Positions 56,949-64,000 of a stretch of 64,000 nucleotides of DNA are shown here, piece by piece. Made by a program: the position numbers and the translations under genes. The stretch spans positions 372,001 through 436,000 of the forward strand of contig NZ_CANMVK010000002.1 in assembly GCF_947501405.1 (NCBI RefSeq), in the 5' to 3' direction. Positions within the stretch are counted from its first letter, which is position 1. The number at the start of each line of letters is the position of its first letter. Under the pieces are notes generated by a model. The model was not told the DNA's origin and did not search any database. It was given only the letters and a program-made list of their open reading frames with translations. This DNA is from an uncultured Hoeflea sp. (GTDB taxonomy: Bacteria > Pseudomonadota > Alphaproteobacteria > Rhizobiales > Rhizobiaceae).

Positions 56949-58238
56949 CTATTCGGCAGCCGGCTTGAACTGGGCCGATTCGGTGGATTCGCCCATCGCA
57001 GTGGTCGAGGACTTGCCGCCCGAGATCGCCATCGACACGGCATCGAAGTAACCGGTGCCGACTTCGCGCTGGTGCTTGGTCGCGGTGTAACCGTTGACCT
57101 CGGATGCGAATTCCGCTTCCTGCAGCTCCGAGTAGGCCGCCATCTGGCGGTCCTTGTAGCCGCGGGCCAGTTCGAACATGCCGTAGTTGAGCTGGTGGAA
57201 ACCGGCCAGCGTGATGAACTGGAACTTGTAACCCATGGCGCCGAGCTCGCGCTGGAACTTGGCGATGGTGGCGTCGTCGAGGTTTTTCTTCCAGTTGAAC
57301 GACGGCGAGCAGTTGTAAGCGAGCAGCTTGCCCGGATGATGCTTGTGCACGCCTTCAGCAAAGCGGCGGGCCTGCTCGAGGTCCGGCTTCGAGGTCTCGC
57401 ACCAGATCAGGTCGCAATGCGGTGCATAGGCCACCGCACGGGCGATGCAGGAATCGAGGCCGTTCTTGACATTGTAGAAGCCTTCGACCGTGCGGCCGGC
57501 GTCGTAATCGACAAACTCGCGATCGCGCTCGTCAATGTCGGAGGTCAGGAGCTTGGCGGCCTCGGCGTCGGTGCGGGCAATGACCAGGGTCGGGGTGCCC
57601 ATCACGTCGGCGGCCAGGCGCGCGGCGTTCAGGTTGCGGATATGGGCCGCGGTCGGGATCAGAACCTTGCCGCCGAGATGGCCGCACTTCTTTTCCGATG
57701 CGAGCTGGTCTTCATAATGAACACCGGCGACGCCCGCTTCGATGAAGGCCTTCATGATCTCGAACGCGTTGAGCGGGCCGCCGAAGCCGGCCTCGGCATC
57801 CGCGACAATCGGTGCGAACCAGGTGTCGACCGACAGGCCGTTGCCTTCCGAGGTCTCGATCTGGTCGGCGCGCTGCAGCGTGCGGTTGATCCGCTTGGCC
57901 AGTTCCGGCGCGGCGTTGGCCGGGTACAGCGACTGGTCGGGATACATTGACGAAGCGGTGTTGGAATCCGCCGCCACCTGCCAGCCCGACAAATAGATCG
58001 CCTTGAGCCCGGCGCGAACCTGCTGCATGGCCTGGTTGCCGGTCATCGCACCCAGCGAATTGACGAAGTCCTCTTCGTGGATCAGCTTCCAGAGCCGGTT
58101 GGCGCCCATCTCGGCGAGCGAATACTTGATGTTGACCGAGCCGCGCAGCTTCTGAACGTCTTCCGGGCTGTAGGGCCGTTCGATGTTGTCATAGCGGCCT
58201 TCCGGCGCTGTCGGGACGAGGTTGTAAAAATCAGTCAT
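56949..58238 (-). CDS. aceA: Isocitrate lyase AceA
   Basis: AceA splits isocitrate into glyoxylate and succinate, the first step of the glyoxylate shunt used on acetate and fatty acids. The 429-residue protein has the catalytic [13 protein letters not shown], the substrate-binding [20 protein letters not shown], and [20 protein letters not shown]. The start at 58238 ([12 protein letters not shown]) is preferred; an extension to 58334 would carry the leader [10 protein letters not shown] that is not part of the family. It is divergent from an ScfR/RamB-type regulator with about 250 bp between. Confidence 0.97.
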   Translation of the reverse strand: MTDFYNLVPTAPEGRYDNIERPYSPEDVQKLRGSVNIKYSLAEMGANRLWKLIHEEDFVNSLGAMTGNQAMQQVRAGLKAIYLSGWQVAADSNTASSMYPDQSLYPANAAPELAKRINRTLQRADQIETSEGNGLSVDTWFAPIVADAEAGFGGPLNAFEIMKAFIEAGVAGVHYEDQLASEKKCGHLGGKVLIPTAAHIRNLNAARLAADVMGTPTLVIARTDAEAAKLLTSDIDERDREFVDYDAGRTVEGFYNVKNGLDSCIARAVAYAPHCDLIWCETSKPDLEQARRFAEGVHKHHPGKLLAYNCSPSFNWKKNLDDATIAKFQRELGAMGYKFQFITLAGFHQLNYGMFELARGYKDRQMAAYSELQEAEFASEVNGYTATKHQREVGTGYFDAVSMAISGGKSSTTAMGESTESAQFKPAAE

Positions 58239-58252
58239 GACGTCTCTCCGAT

Positions 58253-58477
58253 CTGTAAACTGTCTCTGTCGGGCGAATAAGCTTGGGAGCCCTTTGTTCG
58301 CCTGCGATGTGACGAGATTTACATTGCGCCGCACACAAAGCCGAGAAAAATCCGAAAAATCAGTCAGAAAAACAGGTCAAGCTGTCTTGCCTGTGACAAG
58401 ATCGCGTTGTAAATTTGTCAAAATTGTAAAAGGCGCACCGGTGTCGATTGCGACGAAAGTCTGTAAAAACCTGTAAA
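58253..58477. promoter_or_regulatory. Cluster of TGTAAA sites in the aceA/regulator intergenic region
   Basis: TGTAAA (most often YTGTAAA) occurs at 58253-58259, 58407-58413, 58424-58430, 58461-58467 and 58471-58477, and in reverse (TTTACA) at 58318-58323. Six copies in 250 bp far exceeds chance, even in A/T-rich DNA. Two pairs are 17 and 10 bp apart. They are the likely binding sites of the divergent ScfR-type regulator for both aceA and itself. Confidence 0.6.
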
Positions 58478-58488
58478 GGTCACGCTCA

Positions 58489-59925
58489 ATGGCTGAACAA
58501 AAGATCTTTGCGGGTCCGCGTATCCGCCGCATCCGCAACGCCGAGGGCCTGACCCAGACCGCGATGGCCGAGGCGCTGGGCATCTCACCCTCCTATCTCA
58601 ACCTGATCGAGCGCAACCAGCGGCCGCTGACCGTGCAGCTCATTTTGAAATTGTCGTCGGTCTACAAGGTTGATGTCGAAAAACTGCAGGGTGAAGCCGG
58701 CGGCGCCCTTGCCGGTCTCAAGGAGGTTTTCGCCGATCCGCTGCTGGCCGGCGAATTGCCGGGCGACCAGGAAGTGGTGGAGATTGCCGAGGCCGCGCCC
58801 AACGCCAGCGCCGCGATCGTCAAGCTGCACCGCGCCTACCGCGAACAGGCCGAACGGCTGTCGGACCTCTCCGCCATGCTCGCGCGCGAAGGCCACAGCC
58901 CGTCCCTGTCCGGTGCGCGGCTGCCCATGGATGAAGTCCGCGAAGTGCTCGAAACCCGGCCCAACCACCACACTTTGCTGGAGGAGGAGGCGGAAGCCTT
59001 TCACCAGTTGCTCAAACCGGGCGACGATCTGATGGGTGCGCTCAAGGATTGGCTGAAGCGCGAGCATGGCGTGGTTGTCCGCACATTGCCGGTGGCGACC
59101 ATGCCCAACTGGCGCCGCCGCTATGATCGCCATTCGCAGCGGCTGTTTCTGTCTGAAAGGCTGTCGCCGTTCGACCAGCTCCGCGAGGTCGCCATGGAGG
59201 CAGCGCTGATCCGCATGAATGTGGCGATTGCCGCCGGTGTCGCCGAGCTCAAGCTTTCCAGCGACGAGGCCCGGCGTATCGCCCGTTTCGAACTGGCCCG
59301 CTATGCGGCGCACGCGTTGATGATGCCCTATCAGGCGTTTCACGCCGCAGCCCAGCGCGCACGCTATGACATTGACGTTCTCAAATCCCGCTTTGGCGTG
59401 TCGTTCGAGCAGGCCGCCAACCGGTTGTCGTCACTGTGCCGGCCCAACCTTCAGGGTGTGCCGTTCTTCATGCTCGAGGTCGATGTCTCGGGCCACCGGT
59501 TCCGCCGCGCCGGTGCGCAGGGCTTCCCGCAGCAACGGTTTGGCGGCAATTGCCCGAAACTGTCGATCCACGCGGCATTCTCGCAACCGGCGCAAATCCT
59601 CGTGGAGGCGGTCGAATTGCCCGGCGGCGCGGAGTTCATCACCATCTCCCGCACCCTCGAAGGCCCGCAGGGCGCCTTTGCCGAAAGGCCGCGCCGCACC
59701 GCCATTCTGCTGGGCTGCGACATCGGCTTCCGCGATGAAATCGTTTATGGCGCGGCGCTGCCGATGAGCGGCGGCAAGTCGTCCCGGCCGGTCACCATCC
59801 CGGTCGGCCCGTCCTGCCGGCTGTGCGAGCGCGCGGGCTGCCTTGCCCGCGCCGAACCCCCCATCACCCGGCCGCTGGGACTCGATGAAATGGTGACCGG
59901 ATTGTCCGCCTTCGACTTTCAGTGA
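58489..59925 (+). CDS. ScfR/RamB-type regulator of acyl/glyoxylate metabolism
   Basis: The 478-residue product starts with an XRE helix-turn-helix (RIRRIRNAEGLTQTAMAEAL, then GISPSYLNLIERNQRPLTVQ, residues 11-50). A middle IrrE/ImmA-like helical part and a C-terminal domain (LYGAALPMSGGKSS region, then PVGPSCRLCERAGCLARAEP) match short-chain fatty acyl regulators such as ScfR and RamB. RamB represses aceA in corynebacteria, and this gene is divergent from aceA here. The Cys pairs in C-x-x-C-x-x-x-x-C near the end may bind metal. Activator or repressor role is not settled by sequence. Confidence 0.87.
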   Translation: MAEQKIFAGPRIRRIRNAEGLTQTAMAEALGISPSYLNLIERNQRPLTVQLILKLSSVYKVDVEKLQGEAGGALAGLKEVFADPLLAGELPGDQEVVEIAEAAPNASAAIVKLHRAYREQAERLSDLSAMLAREGHSPSLSGARLPMDEVREVLETRPNHHTLLEEEAEAFHQLLKPGDDLMGALKDWLKREHGVVVRTLPVATMPNWRRRYDRHSQRLFLSERLSPFDQLREVAMEAALIRMNVAIAAGVAELKLSSDEARRIARFELARYAAHALMMPYQAFHAAAQRARYDIDVLKSRFGVSFEQAANRLSSLCRPNLQGVPFFMLEVDVSGHRFRRAGAQGFPQQRFGGNCPKLSIHAAFSQPAQILVEAVELPGGAEFITISRTLEGPQGAFAERPRRTAILLGCDIGFRDEIVYGAALPMSGGKSSRPVTIPVGPSCRLCERAGCLARAEPPITRPLGLDEMVTGLSAFDFQ

Positions 59926-59969
59926 TGAAACGCCGCACCCGTCGGGCGCTTTTTCACGTTTTGTGGGAA

Positions 59970-61016
59970 TCAGTCGATCGTCAGCACGATCTTGCCGACA
60001 TGGTTTTTCCGGGTGAACGCCTCTTGCGCCTCGGCGATCTGTCCGAGCGGGAAAGTCTGCGCCACCAGCGGTTTGATTTCGCTGCGGGCGATGCGGCCGA
60101 CCAGGCTTGCAAACACCCCGTCATCAAGCACCGTGCAGCCGAAAAGGCTGAGATCTTTGAGATAAAGCGTGCGCACATCAAGCTCCACAAGCGGGCCGCT
60201 GATCGCGCCCGACACCGCATAACGTCCGCGAGGTCTGAGCACTTCGAGCAATGACGGCCATTGCGGACCGGCCACCAGATCGACCACCACGTCGATCTGT
60301 CCTTGGCCGATGACATCGCGAAGCCCGTCATCGCGCGCCACCGTGCGGGCGGCGCCGATCTCGATCAGGCGATCGGCCTTGGCCGGGCTGGTCTGGGCGA
60401 TGACCTCCGCGCCGCGGGCCGCGGCCAGTTGCACGGCGGCCGAGCCGACGCCACCCGATGCGCCGGTGACCAGCAGCCGTTCACCGGCGCGGACGCCCGC
60501 CCGGGTCAGCATGTTTTCCGCGGTGGAGTAGGAGCAGGGGAACGACGCCAGTTCGACATCCGACAAATCGCAGTCGATCGCATGGGCGTGCCGCGCGGCG
60601 ACGACGAGATACTGCGCGAAGGCGCCATCGCATTCCGACCCCAGATACCAGGGCGTCTCCAGTGGCTTGCCGTTCGCCTCCTGAAGGCTCGGCTCGACCA
60701 GAACCCGCTCACCGATGCGTGTGGTCTCGACCCCTTCGCCCACCGCCATGATGCGGCCGCAGGCGTCTGCGCCCTGGATGCGTGGAAGCGAAAGCGGCGC
60801 GCCGGTCCAGCCCGCATCCGCCGCATCGCCATCGCCCTTGGAGTACCAGCCCGTGCGGGTATTGATATCGGTGTTGTTGACGCCGGCCGCCGCGAGCCTG
60901 ATCAGCACATCACCCGAACCCGGTTGGGGAACCGCAAGATCGTCGCGCCATTTAAGCATCTCATAGCCGCCATGGCCGACAAGAACGACGCCGCTCATCT
61001 GATCGGGGGTAAGCAT
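59970..61016 (-). CDS. MDR-family zinc-free alcohol dehydrogenase/quinone oxidoreductase-like
   Basis: The 348-residue product is a medium-chain dehydrogenase: N-terminal GroES-like domain (PQPGSGDVLIRLAAAGVNNT), LLVTGASGGVGSAAVQLAAA at the nucleotide-binding domain (the A-S-G-G-V-G-S pattern typical of NADPH quinone oxidoreductases) and a C-terminal QIAEAQEAFTRKNHVGKIVL. The usual zinc-ligand cysteines are not clear, so it fits the zinc-free branch. The start at 61016 follows GGAG; a GTG at 61034 is less likely. Substrate unknown. It converges with the regulator gene upstream. Confidence 0.85.
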   Translation of the reverse strand: MLTPDQMSGVVLVGHGGYEMLKWRDDLAVPQPGSGDVLIRLAAAGVNNTDINTRTGWYSKGDGDAADAGWTGAPLSLPRIQGADACGRIMAVGEGVETTRIGERVLVEPSLQEANGKPLETPWYLGSECDGAFAQYLVVAARHAHAIDCDLSDVELASFPCSYSTAENMLTRAGVRAGERLLVTGASGGVGSAAVQLAAARGAEVIAQTSPAKADRLIEIGAARTVARDDGLRDVIGQGQIDVVVDLVAGPQWPSLLEVLRPRGRYAVSGAISGPLVELDVRTLYLKDLSLFGCTVLDDGVFASLVGRIARSEIKPLVAQTFPLGQIAEAQEAFTRKNHVGKIVLTID

Positions 61017-61166
61017 GATGCGCTCCAGGGTCACGGGGTCATTCCCTTGATCCCGGGTACAAGGAAGCCCGGGTCATATCAAGCGTTTGCCCTGAACCGG
61101 CTTTGCCGGGATCGCATCGCGTCAGTTGCAAATGTCCGCGAAATCACCGAATTAGTTCATTTGAAC

Positions 61167-61194
61167 TTGAAATAGAGATCATATGATCTAATAT
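61167..61194 (+). promoter_or_regulatory. Promoter and palindromic operator of the Xre-RES operon
   Basis: TTGAAA (61167-61172) and TAATAT (61189-61194) are 16 bp apart. Between and touching them lies AGATCATATGATCT (61176-61189), a perfect 14-bp palindrome, so a bound antitoxin would block polymerase. The antitoxin starts at 61221 behind AAAGGAG. Confidence 0.7.
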
Positions 61195-61220
61195 GGAGTG
61201 CAACAACAAAGGAGCACCGG

Positions 61221-61610
61221 ATGGAAAGCCTCGTCATCGAGCGCGCCGCGCCGGAGCGGCAGGCGGTGGCGCTCAAGGCCTTTGCGCGGATCGCCGAGGC
61301 CTGGTCGCTGACCCAGCGTGAAGCGGCCGCGCTGGCCGACATGTCGGGCTCGACCTGGAAACGCGCCAGGAAACCCGGCTATTCCGGCGATCTTACACAA
61401 GACCAGATGCTCCGGCTGAGCGCGCTGGTCGGGCTTTACAAATCGCTGGAGCTTTACTTCGGCGACCCGGTCTCGCGGGAGTGGGTCAAATTGCCCAACC
61501 GCGGGCCCGAATTTGACGGCGCGCGCCCCGTTGATGCGATGATTGCCGGCGGTCTTCCCAAAATCCTGCGGGTGCGCACCTATGCCGACGCGCTGCGGGG
61601 CGGGGTGTGA
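61221..61610 (+). CDS. Xre/MbcA/ParS-type antitoxin
   Basis: The 129-residue protein has an N-terminal helical Xre-like region (RIAEAWSLTQREAAALADMS, then GSTWKRARKPGYSGDLTQDQ) and a C-terminal Xre/ParS-type segment (LELYFGDPVSREWVKLPNRG, then FDGARPVDAMIAGGLPKILR) that binds the toxin. This is the antitoxin of RES-type toxin-antitoxin pairs. The ATG at 61221 has GGAG 6 bp upstream. It overlaps the toxin start by 4 bp (GTGA), so translation is coupled. It likely represses its own promoter through the palindrome at 61176. Confidence 0.9.
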   Translation: MESLVIERAAPERQAVALKAFARIAEAWSLTQREAAALADMSGSTWKRARKPGYSGDLTQDQMLRLSALVGLYKSLELYFGDPVSREWVKLPNRGPEFDGARPVDAMIAGGLPKILRVRTYADALRGGV

Positions 61611-62296
61611 GAATTGCCTCGATCAACGACCGGGCGCTGGTGCGGCTGATCTCCGAGACCCATCACATGCCGCCGGTGCTCAGGGGACTGGTCGACACCG
61701 ACGATGAGGCCGCCATTCTCGCCGAGCTCGAAGGCGAAACCAGCGCGCGGTTGATCGCCGAACGCGAAGGCAGCGCCGCGCTCGACCGTCGCGAACTGGC
61801 CTTTGCCCGGCGCTCCCATGATTTGAGACTCTACGGCGAAAGTCACATCAATGCGGCCTTTACCTACACACGGCCCTCCGGAAACCGCTTCAACGGCGGC
61901 GACCGCGGTGCCTGGTATTGCGCCTGGGAAACGCTCATCAGCGCCCAGGAAGTGGGCTTTCACCGCACCCGGGAGCTGGGCTTCATCGGCCGCTACGAGC
62001 ATGAGGCGCGCTATGTCGAACTGCTTGCCGATTTCATTGGCGACTTCCCCGATCTGCGCGACACGGCGCATCCGGCGCTCGATCCTGATCCGGCGGTGGG
62101 CTACAGGGCAGGGCAGGCGCTGGCCGCCGAACTGCGCAGCCAGGGCCATCGCGGGCTGATCTACCCCTCGGTGCGCCATCCCGGCGGCCGCTGCTTCGCC
62201 GCCTTCGATCCCGGCATCATCCAGAATGTCCGCCCTGGCGCGAGCTGGAAGCTGGTCTGGCGCGGCAGCCCGGAATTTTCTGTCGAAGCTTTGTAG
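61607..62296 (+). CDS. RES-domain toxin
   Basis: The 229-residue product begins at a GTG overlapping the antitoxin stop. It carries the RES-fold pattern: RPSGNRFNGGDRGAWYCAWE (with the Arg and the first half of the catalytic pocket at about residue 86), then LISAQEVGFHRTRELGFIGR, and YPSVRHPGGRCFAAFDPGII near the end, which gives the Arg-Glu-Ser residues the family is named for. RES toxins degrade NAD+ and stop growth when free of antitoxin. Together with the gene before it this forms a type II system. Confidence 0.9.
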   Translation: MRIASINDRALVRLISETHHMPPVLRGLVDTDDEAAILAELEGETSARLIAEREGSAALDRRELAFARRSHDLRLYGESHINAAFTYTRPSGNRFNGGDRGAWYCAWETLISAQEVGFHRTRELGFIGRYEHEARYVELLADFIGDFPDLRDTAHPALDPDPAVGYRAGQALAAELRSQGHRGLIYPSVRHPGGRCFAAFDPGIIQNVRPGASWKLVWRGSPEFSVEAL

Positions 62297-62480
62297 GCCC
62301 CCGCTAACCAAGGCCGAAGTGATCGGCGGCGCCCGCCTCTCCGCCCTTCAACCCGTGCGGCGCTTGAAATCAATTTGCAGTGGCCGGATCCAGGTACAAG
62401 CTCGGGTCCAACGCCCGTCGATATGCGGGATAAGGTCGGCTTGGAGCCCAAACCAACAGATGCTGCAGGAAGAACGAATG

Positions 62481-63779
62481 TCAGCGATCTGATCGGTTTG
62501 TTGCTCTGATACGGAGAGCCAACACGCCGGTCAGCATCACTGCAATGAGAAGAAACGCTGCACCAAGACTCCACGCCACAGGTGTGGAGTAAACTTCAGC
62601 GACGGCTCCTGTCAGTATCAGTCCCAACGCGGCCCCAAGCTGTTGAATGAGCGACCTCAGTGACAGCATGGTTGACCTCTGGCGGTCTTCCACAAAGGTG
62701 TGAAGAATACTGCTGGCAGGTGTCTCACTCGCTCCGAGGGTGATGGAGAAGAGGACAAAAGCAACCACAAATCCGACGATTTCGCCCTGCATCGCCAATG
62801 CGATTTGAAACACCGCAAGGCAGGCAAAGATCCCTGAAAGGGTCACGGCATGGCGGCGCTTGAACATGCGGCTTATGCGCGGAGAAAGTGACGCACCAAA
62901 AGCGATTGAGAAAAAGTACGTCGCGGTCAGAGCGCCGATAACCGTGTTCGCGAAGCCGTCTTCCAGCATGGGCTTGGCATGTGTGGGCCAAATCACCTCA
63001 ACCGGATTGGTCGCCATCAGGAACAATGCCAACGCGGCCAGTAGAACCGAAAGCATAGGGTGTGTCAGCGCGAGAAGACCAGCTTCTTTGACGACCCCAG
63101 GTACGTCGGCGAACCCTTGTTTAAGGGCCTTGGTGTTCATCAGGCGCGGCTTTTCTGCAATGGCCAAAAGCGTAAACAAAAACACCAATAGCATCACTCC
63201 AAAACTCACCGCGTAAGAAACATCATAAATGCTGAACCCGTGCCTCTTGGCGACCCAACCGAAAGCATCAGGCAGCAGACCGCCGAGGACAGCGCCAAGG
63301 GCCAGGCCCATCGCATTGGCCCACTGCGCCTTGGCGAGCGCAGGCTGGACATCCACGCCCGGTGCAGCGGCTTTGAATGTCTCGACGAACCATGCATCGA
63401 GCGTGCCCGACCGAAGGGCGCGTCCAAATCCGATGAAGGCAAAGGACAATGCCAGAACATAGAAATCGCTTGAAGACAGGAACAAGGCCAGCGACATCAA
63501 ACTGGCGACGACTGCCGCCAGAAAAACCGGCTTTCTTCCGATGGTGTCAGCCAGGCCACCGAATGGCAGTTCCATCGCCATCGTCGTGAGTGAGTATACC
63601 CCGAAGAGAAGCGAAATCTGAAAAAGGTCCATGCCGCGATCTGTGAGTGCGAGCGTAACCACAGCAACCGTAAGACCCATGGCAAATCGGTCGAGAAACT
63701 GATGCAGCTGAAACACACGAATGTGCCTCCGCGCTTCTGCTGACAGGGTATGCAACGAGAATTCATTTTCAGTCGCCAT
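62481..63779 (-). CDS. MFS transporter
   Basis: The 432-residue membrane protein has 12 predicted segments and a loop 2-3 motif LPFGGLADTIGRKPVFLAAV (MFS motif A) near residue 75, with VHTFVEDRQRSTMLSLRSLI in the second half. It has no signal peptide and the substrate is unknown. Base composition is visibly more A+T than that of the neighbouring chromosomal genes. The next gene, on the minus strand, ends at 63929. Confidence 0.85.
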   Translation of the reverse strand: MATENEFSLHTLSAEARRHIRVFQLHQFLDRFAMGLTVAVVTLALTDRGMDLFQISLLFGVYSLTTMAMELPFGGLADTIGRKPVFLAAVVASLMSLALFLSSSDFYVLALSFAFIGFGRALRSGTLDAWFVETFKAAAPGVDVQPALAKAQWANAMGLALGAVLGGLLPDAFGWVAKRHGFSIYDVSYAVSFGVMLLVFLFTLLAIAEKPRLMNTKALKQGFADVPGVVKEAGLLALTHPMLSVLLAALALFLMATNPVEVIWPTHAKPMLEDGFANTVIGALTATYFFSIAFGASLSPRISRMFKRRHAVTLSGIFACLAVFQIALAMQGEIVGFVVAFVLFSITLGASETPASSILHTFVEDRQRSTMLSLRSLIQQLGAALGLILTGAVAEVYSTPVAWSLGAAFLLIAVMLTGVLALRIRATNRSDR

Positions 63780-63928
63780 GGCGTCAGGATCGGCTTTGCT
63801 GACCTTGGTTACAATAGTTTAGCCGAACAGAAGCGAATTGGCAGCTTAACCTAAGCTGCGATCGTCCATGAACTGCGCGCGTGGGGCGAAGCCAAACAGT
63901 CAGGCTCCCGTCCCGGAAAACCTGCGGC

Positions 63929-64000
63929 TCAATCGTTCTTCAGCCGTGCTTCGAGATCTTCGCGGATTTGCGCCGCCGTTGCGGTTCGCTTGAACACACT
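63929..64000 (-). CDS. C-terminal end of a gene cut by the window edge
   Basis: The minus-strand frame from the window edge to the stop at 63929-63931 reads SVFKRTATAAQIREDLEARL, then KND, and stops. It looks like a helical C-terminal tail, but identity cannot be told. Confidence 0.4.
   Translation of the reverse strand, partial: SVFKRTATAAQIREDLEARLKND

Overview
The window is chromosomal DNA of an alphaproteobacterium of the Hyphomicrobiales (Rhizobiales), most like Rhizobiaceae or the marine Hoeflea type. The basis is gene order and family content: a rhizobial flgE-flgK-flgL-flaF-flbT-flgD-fliQ-flhA-fliR cluster with short FlgD and the FlaF/FlbT pair, an aglR-EFGAK alpha-glucoside operon, a zwf-pgl-edd Entner-Doudoroff operon, aceA divergent from an ScfR/RamB-type regulator, and Rhizobiales-type intergenic repeats. 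No genome identity can be proved from sequence alone.

Layout. 1-10448: late flagellar genes on the plus strand, ending in a FliJ-like coiled-coil protein, a rod-binding FlgJ-like protein, a FlgN-like protein and a small membrane-anchored protein. 10471-19347: cell-surface polysaccharide genes (GT2, GT-B, WecG/TagA/CpsF and DUF6492-type transferases, a Wzx-like flippase, and a Wzz/GumC-like protein with a very long Pro/Gln/Ala tail). 19598-20497: folD. 20.5-26.1 kb: a less GC-rich accessory stretch with a metallo-beta-lactamase-fold hydrolase, a SnoaL/NTF2-like protein and an HxlR regulator sharing a clear operator, then a LysR/TauE pair. 26.3-35.2 kb: the agl operon with two perfect LacI-type operators and an APH-fold kinase. 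36.2-40.4 kb: zwf-pgl-edd. 40.7-43.5 kb: a PuuB/PuuA-like polyamine (gamma-glutamyl) pair. 43.5-47.1 kb: a methyltransferase and a chemoreceptor. 47.1-49.3 kb: an ECF sigma factor with its YCII/DGPF partner and an SRPBCC protein. 49.3-49.8 kb: intergenic repeats. 49.96-53.79 kb: a KAP-type P-loop NTPase with an Ala/Asn/Thr tandem-repeat segment and a small membrane coiled-coil partner. 53.8-55.3 kb: a GC-rich stretch without a convincing gene. 55.3-62.3 kb: Bcr/CflA-type exporter, aceA, ScfR-type regulator, MDR oxidoreductase and an Xre-RES toxin-antitoxin pair. 62.5-64.0 kb: an MFS transporter and the tail of one more gene.

The best candidate for an undescribed system is the two-gene membrane NTPase module at 49957-53791. 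The best regulatory findings are the ACTTGY-N5-GCAAGT dyads shared by the HxlR gene and the SnoaL/MBL operon, the twin CAAAGCGCTTTG operators 210 bp apart in the agl locus, the TGTAAA cluster between aceA and its divergent regulator, and a 14-bp palindrome between the -35 and -10 of the toxin-antitoxin promoter. All functional calls come from reading motifs and gene order; no search or structure prediction was run.
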